64,000 bases of DNA, taken from the NCBI GenBank assembly GCA_019914995.1, contig CM034135.1:3536501-3600500 (forward strand), given 5' to 3'. Both the position numbers and the translations under genes were made by a program. Numbering within the stretch: position 1 is the first letter of the stretch; each line of letters opens with the position of its first letter. The notes below the pieces were generated by a model. The model had not been told where the DNA came from, did not search any database, and was given only the letters and a program-made list of their open reading frames with translations. Shown here one piece after another: positions 23,501-35,838 of the stretch. This DNA is from Acanthochlamys bracteata. Its lineage: Eukaryota; Streptophyta; Magnoliopsida; Pandanales; Velloziaceae.

Positions 23501-24906
23501 TTCTGATCTGACAGATCTCACCATAAATCACCTTATTTATATCTTTTCACATTTTTCTGTTCAGCTGTTCAACAAAAAATTTCATACTAATAACACTGTC
23601 GAAGCTTGAAACCCGTGATGCGACTTCCAAGCTTATTGCATGTGGTTGATGTTCAAAAGCATTTTCGTCTGCAAGAATGTCATTCGTTAACATTGTTCCT
23701 AATTTATGCAGGGTTAGATAAACCCTACATTCTTATCCAGAATATAGGGGAGAAGACTCTTACTGTAAATATCAAGGCTGCTCCATCCATAAACATTGAC
23801 ACCAAGATGTTGGAAGTACCCATAAGGAAATCAAGAAAGGTTTGGTTTAATTCTTTTTGCCGTATTCGTTTTGTTTGGATGCTACAAATGATGAAATCTT
23901 GGATCTAAGTAATCAAGCACATTTGCTGGTTGCTGATTCTACATGCGAAGAACATTTGATAGGTGTCTTGCTTTTCTTGTAACACATTAGATTCTTTAGT
24001 TTCTACGAAGTATCACACTATTGTTAGGTCTTCGAATGCTATATAGTCACAGATAATGTAACTACTAGTACATACATTCTGACTCTCTTTAGTAAAACTG
24101 TTATTTGGTTTTTCTAGTGTGCCTCCAACTAATGGTATACCAGGGAAGCTTTAGCTGCACTTGAGAAGTACCTTCTCATTGGGGCATGCACATATAATCC
24201 AAATGCTCGCAATGTTGTCATCCAAAATCTGCAGCTTTGTATCTTGACTTTAGTTTTCATTTTAGTTGGTTTGAAATTAGTTTTTATCTTAAGATCATTT
24301 TTCTAACGTTAGTAGGTTTGATAAGCCGGAGCTAAATTGGCATCTGAACGTTGCATTACTAGCTGCTTTATATCATTGTTGACTGCAAATATACCAACCT
24401 AAATATTCCTTCTTCCCACCTTATATCAGGTGAATTTTTCTGGAAATGCAGCTGAAAGTTCTGAAATAGTATTAAACAAGAACTGTATACTTCACACAAG
24501 GTCCTCTTTGTCAATCTGGAACAGTCTCCACCAGTTGCCAGCTTATGCTACTCATGTTACACCAGTACATGGCTCATTTTTCCTAGCTTTTACCTTTCTT
24601 CTAATTGGAGGAACGTGGGCTTGCTGCAAGCTCAGGAAGAAGGGTACGAGGACTGATACCGGTGTCGCTTATCAGCAGCTGGAGATGGGAGTTCAACCTG
24701 TGTCAAGTTCAGCAAATGTTGCGGACATTGAGGCTGATGCTGTTGATAATTGGGATGACGGTTGGGGCAAAGATTGGGATGAGGATGTGGAAATGCCGAG
24801 ACCTTCTGCGAAGCAACCTGTTTCAACTATTTCATCCAACGGCCTCACATCAAGGACTACTAATAAGGATAATGAAGATGGTTGGGATATCGATTGGGAC
24901 GATTAG
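20568..24906 (+). CDS. Type I membrane protein with Pro/Ser-rich ectodomain and acidic Trp-rich tail (DUF7356-like)
   Basis: Exons 20568-20648, 20738-21326, 23712-23839 and 24430-24906; 424 residues. The start MDRKRTLGLFLFLLLLARQS is a signal peptide. Residues about 28-205 are a disordered Pro/Ser/Lys stretch (repeated LPPLPS, PSSPPSN and KDKQKNK units). CPMIVQQCRSSGIVACLQYP begins a Cys-containing ectodomain that continues through DKPYILIQNIGEKTLTVNIK. A membrane segment lies at about 314-332 (GSFFLAFTFLLIGGTWACC), followed by KLRKKG and a cytosolic tail ending in two acidic tryptophan clusters (DNWDDGWGKDWDED and EDGWDIDWDD). The plan matches the plant DUF7356 family from memory; its function is not known to me. 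The 2.4-kb second intron holds no recognisable gene. The first intron is short and its splicing is inferred from frame. Confidence 0.75.
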
Positions 24907-25720
24907 TCTTTCAGGAAGAGCTACATAGCCAGCTTTCTTTTCCACGGTAAATGATAACGAACAACATGGTAAGAAATCTATATCACAACAAGGCTTACAA
25001 GAACTGGAACAACATTATGAAAATCATTTCAATCACAGTAGTTTCATGAGGATTTACCTCCGTTGTAACTGTAAAGAAAGGGGAATATTTTTGTCTATAG
25101 AATTTTTTCTTCGCTGTATGTTTGTTAAGCTGCTGTAACTTTTTCTTTTTCTTTGCTTATGGACTATTTCTTTCTACCATCCATTTAAGATTCATTTGGT
25201 TCCTCCAAAAGTAGTAGGCGACCTGGATTTCTTGAAAATAAAAAATAAAAAATGCAAAGGTCGTCTTGCTGTTGAACTGAAGACAAAGGCAACCGAGACA
25301 CCTGAGAAAAAGTTGTGCCTGTGAGTAACAAGTATGTTTTATATATCATATATGCTCGTCTTCTGTATCTCAATTTTTCATTTGAGTGAAGTATTGAAAT
25401 AACCAAAAGATGCCTAGAAGTGGCTCCAGGGGACTCTGTTATGGTGGCTTCCTACTGTTCTTGCTGCAGAGCCAATGTAGTGATGCAACAGCCTAGAATG
25501 CAACTTGAGTAAGTGATTAAGTTCTCCAATGTTACCAAACAATTATAGCGTTAGAGATCAATTATAGTTGTTTCACTGTTCCACCAATATCATGGCTTGT
25601 GTTCCTCAACAACAATCATCAGTGCTCTCAAGAGATACTTTTTTCCCCTGCCTTATAAAGTTGTAGTAGGGTACTAATGTTCTTATTCCAGTTCTTACTC
25701 TCACCAATTTCTTTTCAGAT
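24907..25720. other. 3' flank, no further gene recognised
   Basis: Likely 3' UTR of the preceding gene up to about 25150. The remainder shows no coding frame with family resemblance. Confidence 0.4.
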
Positions 25721-25724
25721 TGAT

Positions 25725-26425
25725 TGAGGGCGTGTTTGTAATTTTATTTTTTTTGGTCAGATTTTGAGTTTCGAACGGTTCATATATTTTAATTATACAA
25801 GATTTTCAGAACTTCATTTATATATGCAGAATTTTAGTTCTAATTTTTTTATTTACACACTTTTTTAATACAATTATATTTTTTAATTTTTAACATATTT
25901 TCAAAAATTATTTAGACACAAATACTGAACTTTACTTCTACTTTATTTTTTAAAAAACTTTATTTTTATTTTTCATTTTAACAAAACTCACTTAATAACT
26001 TTTAAAACACGACACTTAATGCAAATTGATGTTCCCATATAATGCTAATCTCATCTATATGAGATTGTACAACATGTACTCAGGCAAAATCTCTAAAGAC
26101 AGAGGAAGCTGCTGTACAGAATGAATAATTAACAGGTTTATGTTAGTGCGTGTTCTAAGTGAGTAGAACTTCATTTTCTTCAAAAGTTTTATTTTTTTTT
26201 TTGTTTCAATTATAAATAGAATTGAAAATTCAAAATTTTAATTTTATACAAATAAAATTCAAGTTTCACTATATATTTTTTTTTTCAATTCACTTCCAAC
26301 CCATTTCAATAATCAATTAAAATATAAAAATTAAATTTTACTTTCAACTTATTTTTTAAAAAATTTTATTTTTTATTTTTACGTAATTTAATTACGAATA
26401 TTTAAAACACTCCTTCCAAACAGGA
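25725..26425. repeat. Two neighbouring AT-rich MITE-like copies
   Basis: 25725-26020 and 26165-26425 are related. Both contain TTTACTT(T/C)(C/T)A, then TTATTTTTTAAAAAA(C/A)TTTATTTTT and, near the right side, ACTTTTAAAACAC / ATATTTAAAACAC. The first also resembles 6510-6600. Both are AT-rich and non-coding. Termini of the first resemble GGGCGTGTTTG. Probably a short non-autonomous family inserted twice. Confidence 0.4.
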
Positions 26426-29048
26426 ATTAGATTGCACTTATTAACGTACTAACTCAGTACACTAATTTATTGTTATTATTGGAGAATCTTAGTCAGATGT
26501 GACAGGTCATAAAAAAGAGCAGCAGCACTGCATCCAATAAAACCATGCTCATGAATGAATGAGCTGGCAATCTCTGCTACTTCTGCAGCTTTTGATTTTG
26601 AAAGAAAAAAAAAAGAACAGCAATGTCCGAAGAGTCAATGCTCTAATCTCTATTACAAAGAAAAGTAGTACATATTTGTTTGAATATCAAATTTCCGTAT
26701 GTTTGATTCAACTTACTCCTCTGACTTCTTCTTCAACAAATTCAACCATACAGTGTAAACATAAATCAGCAACATAATACATTAATTATATAAATATTTA
26801 CGTTATTATGATTTAATATACCAAGTTATTAGTAATTGAGTATGGTAATAAGTTGACCCAAAAGAAAATTCTGAAGTTTATGCACAAGGACCTGAAGACG
26901 CTAAAATATATTATAGAAGCCAAAGTTGCAAGAATTTTTTCTTTTCTTTTGGCAAAAGTAAAAAACTAGCAACCATCTCCCTGCTAAGTTTCCCTCCTCT
27001 TCTCCTCAAATTTAAAAAGAAAAAAACAAGACAGCAGGGGGAGCATGAGCATCTGCCATCTGCTTTTGCTTTATTCAAAACAAAAGCAAAAGGACATGCC
27101 TTGCTTTCGTTATTACCAATGATGAAGTAATAAAACTATAATAGATGGAAAGAACAATAGCAACTACTCTTCTGTTTCTACCATCTACAAATCTATATTC
27201 ATTTTTTTTTCGGGGTTGTTTAAAAATTACTTAAAAATAAATTTATCATTTTCACTAAATTTAAAAATATTATAATAATTTATATGATGTGAAGTTTATT
27301 TATATTTTTTTAATTTTAAAATATTGTAACTTTTCGAAAAATAAAAATTTGAAAAAAGATGAGATAAGTATTTATGAACATTTCCGAAGATCTCAAAGCG
27401 AAAAAACGATAGAAGTTGGAACCATGTGGCTCCTCCTATGCTACTACATAGCTTTTTGATCGTCAAATGTTCCCTGACGAACTTGTAAATTTGGAACATT
27501 ACTGTCTCCGATCATTTTTAACAAACATGATAGAACTGTTTGGCGATATTTATTCTGAAAATTTTTTATTAACTTTTTATTTTATATTTTATAATAAATT
27601 TTGTATATTATTTTATAAATTTATTTAAAAAATATAAAAAATTATATGTAAAATTTTTATTATTTAAAAAAATTTTATTCTGTAATCAATCTCAAACTCC
27701 CTAAACCATATTCTATTGAATAGTTGTGACCATATGAATTCTTCCACATTATTGTATTTAAGTATAAATGGAGAACATCTTAGACCAATAATGTAGAACT
27801 AATTGTAGTAAAACATATAAGCTTTACAGATTGATGCCGAGTAGTGTCTCTTGGAATGTTGTAGCTAATTGCATTCACGAGTGAGATGCAATAGTCAACC
27901 AACAGAATTCAGCCTGCTCTAATTTTAGTACTTCTGTGTTTCAGCCTGCCGTAAGAATTCAGATATGAATCATTTCCTAAAGTCATTACATATATGATAT
28001 CTCATATTCTCGACTTAATTAGTATTGTCTTTCATGCACATAAAGACAAGCCATCAGTGCAGGAGCCAAACCAAAGCCAAAGAGGTCATATATACTCCCA
28101 AACGCCTCTGACCTAGGGCTACAAGACAAGGGTTTGTCAATCCGGTTATCTCACTAGAACACTGGCTAGCAGCATATGGGTAGGTGACAAAGTTTAATGG
28201 CAACTTATAAATTTGATTATTTGAATAATGTCACTATTCCACAACCATATAGAAATAAAATTTGCATGATTCCTGCTCTCGTGCAGCCCCAGTTACCTGT
28301 GACTTGTTTATAGCCTATATCTTACTTCTCTCTCCCCAGCATTAGTTGTTTATAGGTGGCTTTGCACTTTAATCACTGACTGCATATGAGAAGAATCTTT
28401 CCAGCTTTTACTCCCCTCTGACTTTAGAAAAAATAAACATGTCCTTGGTCTGATCAAGAACCTAATATTACAGTACTGCATCCATTATAATACAACATAG
28501 TAAAAGCTTTCACTTCCTGGTTCGCGTGGGTGTATTACCAAACATTTTCCATCCAAATGACAGAACAGATAACTGAAAGAAATGCCGGTGCCATGATTGC
28601 TCATGGTGACAAAAAGATCAGAGAATATAAATACTAGGTAATGCTGCAAGCAGGTTTCATGAAGTAGAAAGCCAATAAAAAATTAATGAAGTTTTAAAAA
28701 CTCTACAAGCAAAGGTCTGCAGATGGTAATTTGGCTAAACACAAAGAAAGAGAACAATTTCATTCACTTCATGAATACTATGATATATCAGAAGGGTCTC
28801 AGTAATTCTAACTCTCTAACAGCTCGGTGAAGGGAATCTAGTAACAAAGACAGGAAAGAGAAACAGTGCAGGGTCTGAATTTCCTATCGCTTCTCCTCTT
28901 CCCCTTGACTACTTTCACATGCACAGAAATGGAGCGGATTCAGCTTCCCCGAAAACCCATTTCTTCGTACTTCTGTTGCTCATCATCATATTCCAAGTCA
29001 AAAGAAGAGAAAAGAAAGCTTGTGCAGCAAGATGCAAAGCTAGCTATC
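26426..29048. other. Intergenic stretch upstream of the LRR-RLK 3' end
   Basis: No gene recognised. Two further AT-rich patches (27210-27350 and 27530-27690, the second beginning TGTTTGGCGATATTTATTC) look like more decayed MITEs. 28500-29048 probably contains the 3' UTR of the minus-strand receptor kinase. Confidence 0.4.
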
Positions 29049-32000
29049 TCAACTTGACTCCTCTTCTTGGCTTTCTTGAGGACACTTGATCAACTCTAAT
29101 ATGTTCACAACCTCACCCATGTCCGGCCTATTTGATGGAATCTGAGATGTACATATCAAACCCAGCTTCACCACAGGAACAGCCTCATCTATAGGGAAAC
29201 CTCCCTGCAGCTTCCCGTCTACGAATTCTTCTACTCTTCCGTCTGCCAGCGCTCCGCGTACTACATCACACAGCATGACCACATCATCCTCCATGTACTC
29301 TACAGGTCTTCTTCCAGTTACAATCTCCAACACTAAAACACCAAAACCAAACACATCACACTTATCAGTGATTTTTACAGTTCTGCATGCAAATTCTGGG
29401 GCCATATATCCCAGAGCACTTTGAATCTTGCTGCTCAGGACATAACGATCAAGCATTGGAAGCAGCTTGGCCAATCCATAATCCCCAACTTTAGGTTCAC
29501 CCGATCCATCAATGAGCACATTGCTAGATTTTAGATTGTAGTGGATAATGTTGTGCCTGTGCAAGTGCGCCAAGCTCTTCGCAATGCCCATGATTATGTC
29601 AAAACGCTCTTGCCATGAGAGAGGGGTTAAAGAGGACATTTCATGAAGATGCTTGTATAAGCTTCCACCAGAAACAAATTCATAAATAAGGAGTTGCAAG
29701 GATGAGGTCCAGTAGTAGCCTTCAAGAGTGATGAGATTTGGGTGCCTCATCTTTCCTAGCTTCTTCACTTCCCTTTCAAAATCTTCTTGTGATTTCACTA
29801 GACTGGAAACTGTAAGCTTCTTGATAGCTACAGGTCGGCCATCACGAAGTACTGTCTTGTACACGGCACCAAAACCTCCACGGCCTAGTTCACAGTCTTT
29901 ACTGAGGATGGCCTGTGTCCCTGCACTGAAATCTGGATCATCCCCAGAGAACATAACAAGCTTGCCAGAGTTGGAATCTGTAGCAGGAGAATTGCTCATA
30001 TAGCCATCTGAAAGGGTCAAAGCAGCAGCAGATTGGGATGCTGATGCAGCACGAACTCGTACATTCAAGATTGTTATAGTGACAACACCGAGTGAAATTA
30101 ATGCAGCAGCACCAATGGCAATAAGGGCTGAGATGCTCAAGATTATTTTCTTATGTCGAAGGTTTTCTGGGGAGAATCCAGTATTTAAAGAGGGATCGGA
30201 TGGCGATGAGGAGTTTGGATTGAGGACAATAGGTTTAGCAAGTGCACTATTGCAGGTACTATTGACAACAGAACCACAAAGATCAGGATTGTCAGACAAG
30301 GAGGATGGAGGAATCTTATTGAAAAAGTTTCCGGCTGGGACGTCACCAGATAAGTGGTTGTGAGAGATGTTGAAGTGGTGGAGGTTAGCAAGGTCTCCAA
30401 GCTGCTTGGGTATTCCTCCTGATAGTCTGTTGAAGGAGAGGTCTACTGCTTGCAGATTCGTTAGGTTGGACAAGGTCGAGGGTATTGGTCCTGTAAGGTT
30501 GTTCCGTGACAAAATCCTGTAGTATTCAAAAATAAACAAACACCATAGATATTGTTAGAGAGCTTGACTTCTGAAAGGGAAGAATAGTATGCATGAATCA
30601 GTGTCATTTCTATACCAGAGTTGGAAGGAAGCTTTAAATTTTGTCATAGCAATTCTCTCTTCATATCGGATAATGTTCAGCATTACTTATTCATGTGGTT
30701 GCAATGTGATTTGGTGAAAACGCCGTGAAATTGGTGAATTGATTCCATGCGTGAAACATTTCTTATAGAACAACCTCAAATAATGAATGAATCATAGACT
30801 TATTATTAGTTAAACAACAACCTAGCAGTGGCAATCAATCCCCGACCAAATAGCTGGTGAACATAGGAACTGAAGTTTAGTCAAACATTAAACAGCTTTG
30901 ATAAGGACATAAACTAAGACCAATAACAGTCTACAGTAGGCAAAAAAATGGTTTGGTGGAATATAGAAGAAAACAACTACACGAGACCAAATAAATCTTA
31001 TGAAGCTCAAACAAATCTTACGAAGCAAAGAAGATTATCCAAGACGCAAGAACAAGGATTTATAAATTCAAGACTTTGGAAAACTTACAGGGATGTTAGT
31101 GAAGAGCAGTTTCCAATCTGCACAGGGATCTTTCCAGTGAGAGAGTTATTGTCCAGCTTCATCTCCTGTAATGAGATAGCTCCATTAATCTCCGAGGGTA
31201 TGTTTCCAGTGAGTCGATTGCTGCTAAAATCAATGACTTGAACTGACTTTAAACGCCCAATGCTTGCTGGTATAGTTCCGGACAGAAAATTCCTAGAGAG
31301 ATTTAAGAACTTCAAGCTAGTGACATTCCCAATTTCAACTGGAATAACACCAGAGAAAGCATTGCCGGATAAATCCAACACCTGAACCATCCTACTAGCT
31401 GCTGCAGGAACCCATATTTGCCCACTCAACTGATTCTCGGAGATCGAAATCTTCTGAATTCCTGATTCAAACACCCATGACGGAAGACTACCCATGAAAA
31501 AGTTCCGGCTGAAATCCAAATCCACCAAGCTTTTACAGTTGCTAATGGTCTCCGGCAAGCTCCAGTTAAGATGGTTTCCAGAAATCCTCAACTCTCTTAG
31601 CTGCCACATACTCCCAATGGAGTCGGGAAGACCACCAGAGAACCCATTGTTGGACAAATCCAAACTCTGCAAGTTCTTAAGCCCTCCAATCCACTCCGGT
31701 ACACTCCCAGAAAACAAGTTGGAACTTAAGTTGAGCGAGCTACAGAAGGAGAGCTTCCACATTTTCTCTGGCAAGCTGCCGGAAAGTGAGTTTCGGCTTA
31801 AATCAATAGACTTCAGCAGCAAACAATCTCCTATATCACCCCGCAAGTTCCCAGAAAGCTTGTTTCCACTCAAGCTAATCATTCTAAGATTATAAAGCCT
31901 GCCAATGCCTGGGGGGATATCTCCGGCAAGCAAATTATCAGAAAGATCCAGCAAACGGAGCGCAGTCAGTGACCAAATCCCGGAGGGCAGATTGCCGAAG

Positions 32001-32551
32001 AGCCTGTTTGATGACAAGTTGAGTGAAGCAAGACTTGAGCAAGAACCAACACTCGGCGGAATCTCGCCGGAAAACACATTCTTAGCTAGGGAGAGCGATC
32101 TTATCGATCCACATTGTCTAAAAAACTCATCAGGTAAGCTACCGGAGAGCGAATTAGAGCTAAGATCGATAGAGATTATACTTCCCAGGCGAGAGAACTC
32201 CGCGGAGAAAGAGCCAGTGAAGTTGTTATTAGAAAGAGTGAGCTGTTGGAGTGATTGAAGCTGGAGAAGGCCACGGCCAAGCCTGCCAGAGAGACCAAAC
32301 CCGTCAAGGGAGAGTTCGGTAACTCGACCAGTTTTCGAATCGCAATTAACGCCTTTCCAGTTGCAGGGACTATCATCGTCTTCGTTCCAAGAAGAAAGCT
32401 TTGATCCAGGGTCGATAATATCTGCCTTGAAAACTATCAATCCAAGAACGTCATCGTTAAGCCCTGGTCCGCCAATGCAGTACCTCAAAGGAACAAGAAT
32501 CAAAACCAGAAAACGAAGCAAACAAGAAGAAAAATGATATCTTTTCTTCAT
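29049..32551 (-). CDS. LRR receptor-like kinase of the IRK/PXC2 group
   Basis: Two exons on the minus strand, 32551-31089 and 30516-29049, joined within a Leu codon; 976 residues. Signal peptide (MKKRYHFSSCLLRFLVLILV); LRRNT domain with SSWNEDDDSPCNWKGVNC; about 20 leucine-rich repeats to about residue 560; a Cys pair (DLCGSVVNSTC); membrane segment at about 612-640; then a kinase. The glycine loop is GRGGFG (699-704) and VAIK has Lys 720. The catalytic-loop HRD is HYN (813-815) and DFG is DYG (833-835), while APEF (860-863) and VKITDKCDVFGFG are kept. HYN is, from memory, normal for the IRK/PXC2 group, whose members affect vascular and root cell divisions; weak or no phosphotransfer is expected. 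It could be the At3g28040-like branch rather than PXC2 itself. No frame break. Confidence 0.9.
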
Positions 32552-33430
32552 CGTGGTTTGATCTGAGTTTTTTTAAAAAAATTCTCAGTATAAAAACTGG
32601 TTTCTCGATCTGGGTTTTTCTTAGATTTGACAGCAATGCGGAAAGATTTTAGTGGTTTCTTGAAAGTTCTCCGTTTACCCAGAAACTAAAATGGTGAGAA
32701 TGAAGCAAGTAAAGATAAAATGCAGATAGAGAAAATGCTGCTTGTTCTCAGAAGAAGATCACAGAGAAGATGAAGTAAAAGTGGAGAAAACAGTGGTGGA
32801 GGTATTCACCGGCGCCGCCAAGAGTTCGTTGGAGAAGAGCGGAGCACCGGCGGCCATGAGAAGAGAGAGAGAGAGTTTGTTTTAGTTCACTCTCTCGCGG
32901 TGCGGCTGTTGGTTTCTGAGCGGTAATAGCTATAAAGAGGAAGACAGAGTGACTGCAGCAAGTGTGCAACATAAGCCTAAAAGATAGTATATTATTAATA
33001 TGTAGTCCTTATTTAATTTGTCTTTGCATGTAAGATTCCTTGGTAAATTAACTCCACAACCATGTTCTATAGAATTAGCGATGTTTTGGTATGTTTTGAC
33101 AGAGGAGGTTAAACTAAGAAAAAATCGATATACCAGACTTTTATCGAAAATTATGTAAACCTTTCTGGTCAATGTGGCTTTAATGATGCGTGTTTAAATA
33201 TGTTAAGTATTTGCGTGTTAGGCCCTTGACAAGATCTTTTGGAGTGGACTGGCTTGTTTCTCTTGATTCTATGTCATAATTCGACTCTGGATTTTTCGAT
33301 TTAGCAGTAAGAGCTGGTATGTTTACTTTTTTTTTTTTCTAAAGAAAAGGCTGATATTTTATGAAACAAGATGCCGAATGCTTCCTTGTATGACCGTATG
33401 TTGACAAATAAGTAGAAGTGGCAATATATG
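32552..33430 (-). promoter_or_regulatory. 5' leader and upstream region of the LRR-RLK
   Basis: Purine-rich on the plus strand (AGAGAGAGAGAGAG at about 32863-32877), which reads as a CT-rich leader on the gene strand, plus ordinary upstream sequence. No other gene recognised. The exact transcription start cannot be read. Confidence 0.4.
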
Positions 33431-33439
33431 ATATGACAT

Positions 33440-33800
33440 GAAAATTTAATTTGAGATCGATTTATTTAATTAGAGTTAGGATTAAAAAATTTGATCCGTA
33501 TAAATATATGGATTGGATTAAGATTGTGCAAATTTGATCCGATTATTAAATATATTGATCCAAGTTAATTCAAAATTATTCCACCAATTCGAATTGTCAT
33601 TTTTTAAAGAAATAACATTTGATTTTCTCGTTCCGTTTATTAAAATATTAGCAATAAAAAATAATTAATAATAATAATTTATAAATTATTAAATTTTATA
33701 ATATTTATAATTAATTATTATTTTTATATTTTAATAAAATAGTATAAAATAAAATTTATAATATTATAAAAAATATTATTATATAGTTATTTTTGTAATA
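33440..33800. repeat. AT-rich stretch with inverted ATTATTA motifs
   Basis: GATTTGATCCGTATAAATAT, GATCCGATTATTAAATATAT and TTGATCCAAGTTAA give three spaced TTGATCC/GATCCG copies (33490-33565). The rest is A/T with no coding sense. Possibly another decayed element. Confidence 0.3.
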
Positions 33801-33872
33801 ACGAATTTTGAAGCTCCACTGTATGGCTACTTGTTATTATCAGTCGAAAGAAGATTATGAGTTTTTTTTGGT

Positions 33873-34175
33873 TTGGGAACGTATTTATTTGTTCGCTCTG
33901 TATTGCATTCTAGAATGCGAAAGAGCATAGAAGCAAAACCCGAAGAGGTTTTGATTCTTTTCATGAGAAACAATGATCCATGTTTCGCTAGTGGGGCTAC
34001 AAAACAAGCAAACAAATGTTTAAACGTCTTGAACGAAGCTGATGATGAAAAAGCATGCATGCTTGGTATCGTAAAGAACACAACTCATGATGCCGACAAA
34101 TGCTCATCAGTAACAGTAAACGCTACCGTTCTCATCCTCCTCAACTTCGGTACTTCTTACCTTTGTAAACTTTGA
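33873..34175 (+). other. 100-codon open frame, unidentified
   Basis: The open frame starts MGTYLFVRSVLHSRMRKS and ends in FGTSYLCKL. It has five cysteines and no signal peptide, membrane segment or known motif. An 84-codon frame overlaps it on the other strand. The segment is less AT-rich than its flanks, which may mark a real gene, an RNA or a captured fragment. I do not recognise it. Confidence 0.2.
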
Positions 34176-34380
34176 AATTCTACCGCAAACCAAAAAGAAA
34201 CTTGAACCATTACATAGAAAGCCTAGAATTAAAAGCTAAAGAAAAGCCAACATAAAATTTGAGTTTTGACCACATGAAGCTTCTAAAGATATAAATCCAG
34301 TAAGACAAGCAGACAGCTTCTGCCGAACTCACTGTAAACTAAGCTAAATGGCATGAGCTTGGGAGAGAGGTAGAAAAATC

Positions 34381-34420
34381 TTCAATTCAATGCTGGTTAG
34401 TCAGGTAGCATTGAATTGAA
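34381..34420. other. Perfect 14-bp inverted repeat (hairpin)
   Basis: TTCAATTCAATGCT at 34381-34394 is the exact reverse complement of AGCATTGAATTGAA at 34407-34420, with a 12-nt loop. A following TTGAATG extends the ATTGAA periodicity. It could be an RNA stem or a small palindromic insertion. Confidence 0.6.
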
Positions 34421-35680
34421 TTGAATGATTTGCTCTGGTTGCTATCTACTCCCTTTGCCCCAATGGATGAACAGCTCCATTACTAGCATGGTTTGAAAAG
34501 AGAAGTGCTTGATCTCATAAATTTATGAATCTATGAGAAATATATTTTCTGTTTCTGGAATGAAATTCACATGCTAACTAAAGATAGCAGTTAATGCTTC
34601 TAAGATCATTGATAATACCTCTTAATTTTGAAAATAATTTATTCAATGAGTTTAGAACGGTATCCAATGAAGAGAAAGACCTTTTGAGTGCTTGAAACCA
34701 GTTGGTATCCTTATTTGTCCCAATAGAGCACAGAGAAAAAGAGAGTCAAGAAATTTACTAGAGGAAAAGTGAGTGATATAAACTTTCTATTATTAAGGGA
34801 AGATCGAGCGAAAGATTATTGTTCATAAAGACTTGGATCGAAATTATTATATACGATTTATCTCTGCGTGAGGATATTATTTACAATGAAATGATTGAAC
34901 GCATGCAGAAAGCTTTAATTAGCGGTATAAATATTGAACTAAATTAAAAACCATTTAGGCTCAGTTCTTTTGATGATCAATAGCATTTTATAATCATATA
35001 CCTAAAACTAGGGCTTTAGATTAGGGTTGATAGTAGACTTCCTACGTAAGAATTGTTGGCTTCAATGCTTTTGGGAGGAATTTCTTAAACTTTTATTTAA
35101 CTTTGGATGTATTTGTTTATCTTTATAACTTCTTTTTCATTAAAAAATATTTTTAACTTACTTTTAATTATATAAAATAAAAATTATTTTTATTTTTTAT
35201 ATATTAATTTTTTAAAAATTTAAATTTATGTTAGTTTATTTTTTGAAATATTTTATATTTAAAAAAAAAAAAATAAATTTGTTATATTTTATTTGTAAAT
35301 ATTTTGATATTTTTAACATAACGAGTCAATTATTTTAAAAACAAAGAATTTTTTTTTAAAATTTATTATTTAAATTTTTTTAATATATATAACCCGTTGA
35401 TTTTAACAATTTTTTTTTTTTTTAACAATATCCTATTTTTTGATTTTTTACAACTATAATTCATTCTTTAAATATAGAAATTAAATTTATTTTTAATAGT
35501 ATTATTTAAAATGACTTATTTTTTAATAACTTATTCTTTATTAAAAGAGCATCATCGTTTCCCTCCATAATATGTTCAATCAAAACATAAAACATGGAAT
35601 CTTCTTCTTGGAATCGGAAAGCTAGAGGAATTTATCAGATTTCAATCAATGTGTACTCTTGCAGAAAAAAGATTTCAATC
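34421..35680. other. Intergenic stretch, AT-rich
   Basis: Nothing coding recognised. 35060-35560 is very AT-rich with poly-A and poly-T runs, like the MITE-derived patches elsewhere. Confidence 0.4.
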
Positions 35681-35683
35681 AAT

Positions 35684-35799
35684 TTGGGCCTTTTTGTTAG
35701 CTTTAATTTGATTTTAGCCCATACACTATGGCCTAATAAGTTTCGTTGGGCTTAACAAATGAAATGTTGGCCCAATGGACTTCTACTCGCCGAAGCTTT

Positions 35800-35834
<35 letters not shown>

Positions 35835-35838
35835 AGAA
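35684..35838 (+). promoter_or_regulatory. Promoter with site II motifs and (GA)n leader
   Basis: Four TGGGCY-type motifs in either orientation (TTGGGCC 35684, AGCCCA 35716, TTGGGCTT 35746, TTGGCCCAA 35767), then a pure (AG)n run at about 35803-35830 ending 9 bp before the start codon of the AIMP1-like gene. Site II motifs and GA-rich leaders are typical of plant translation-apparatus genes. Confidence 0.65.

Noticed and set aside
24127..24240. Open stretch EKYLLIGACTYNPNARNVVI as an extra exon of the DUF7356-like gene
   Set aside because: It has no good splice context and including it would interrupt a domain that reads well across 23839 to 24430.
31494..32258. Long plus-strand open frames opposite the LRR exon
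   Set aside because: They are antisense shadows of the leucine-rich repeats; the minus-strand frame carries all recognisable motifs.
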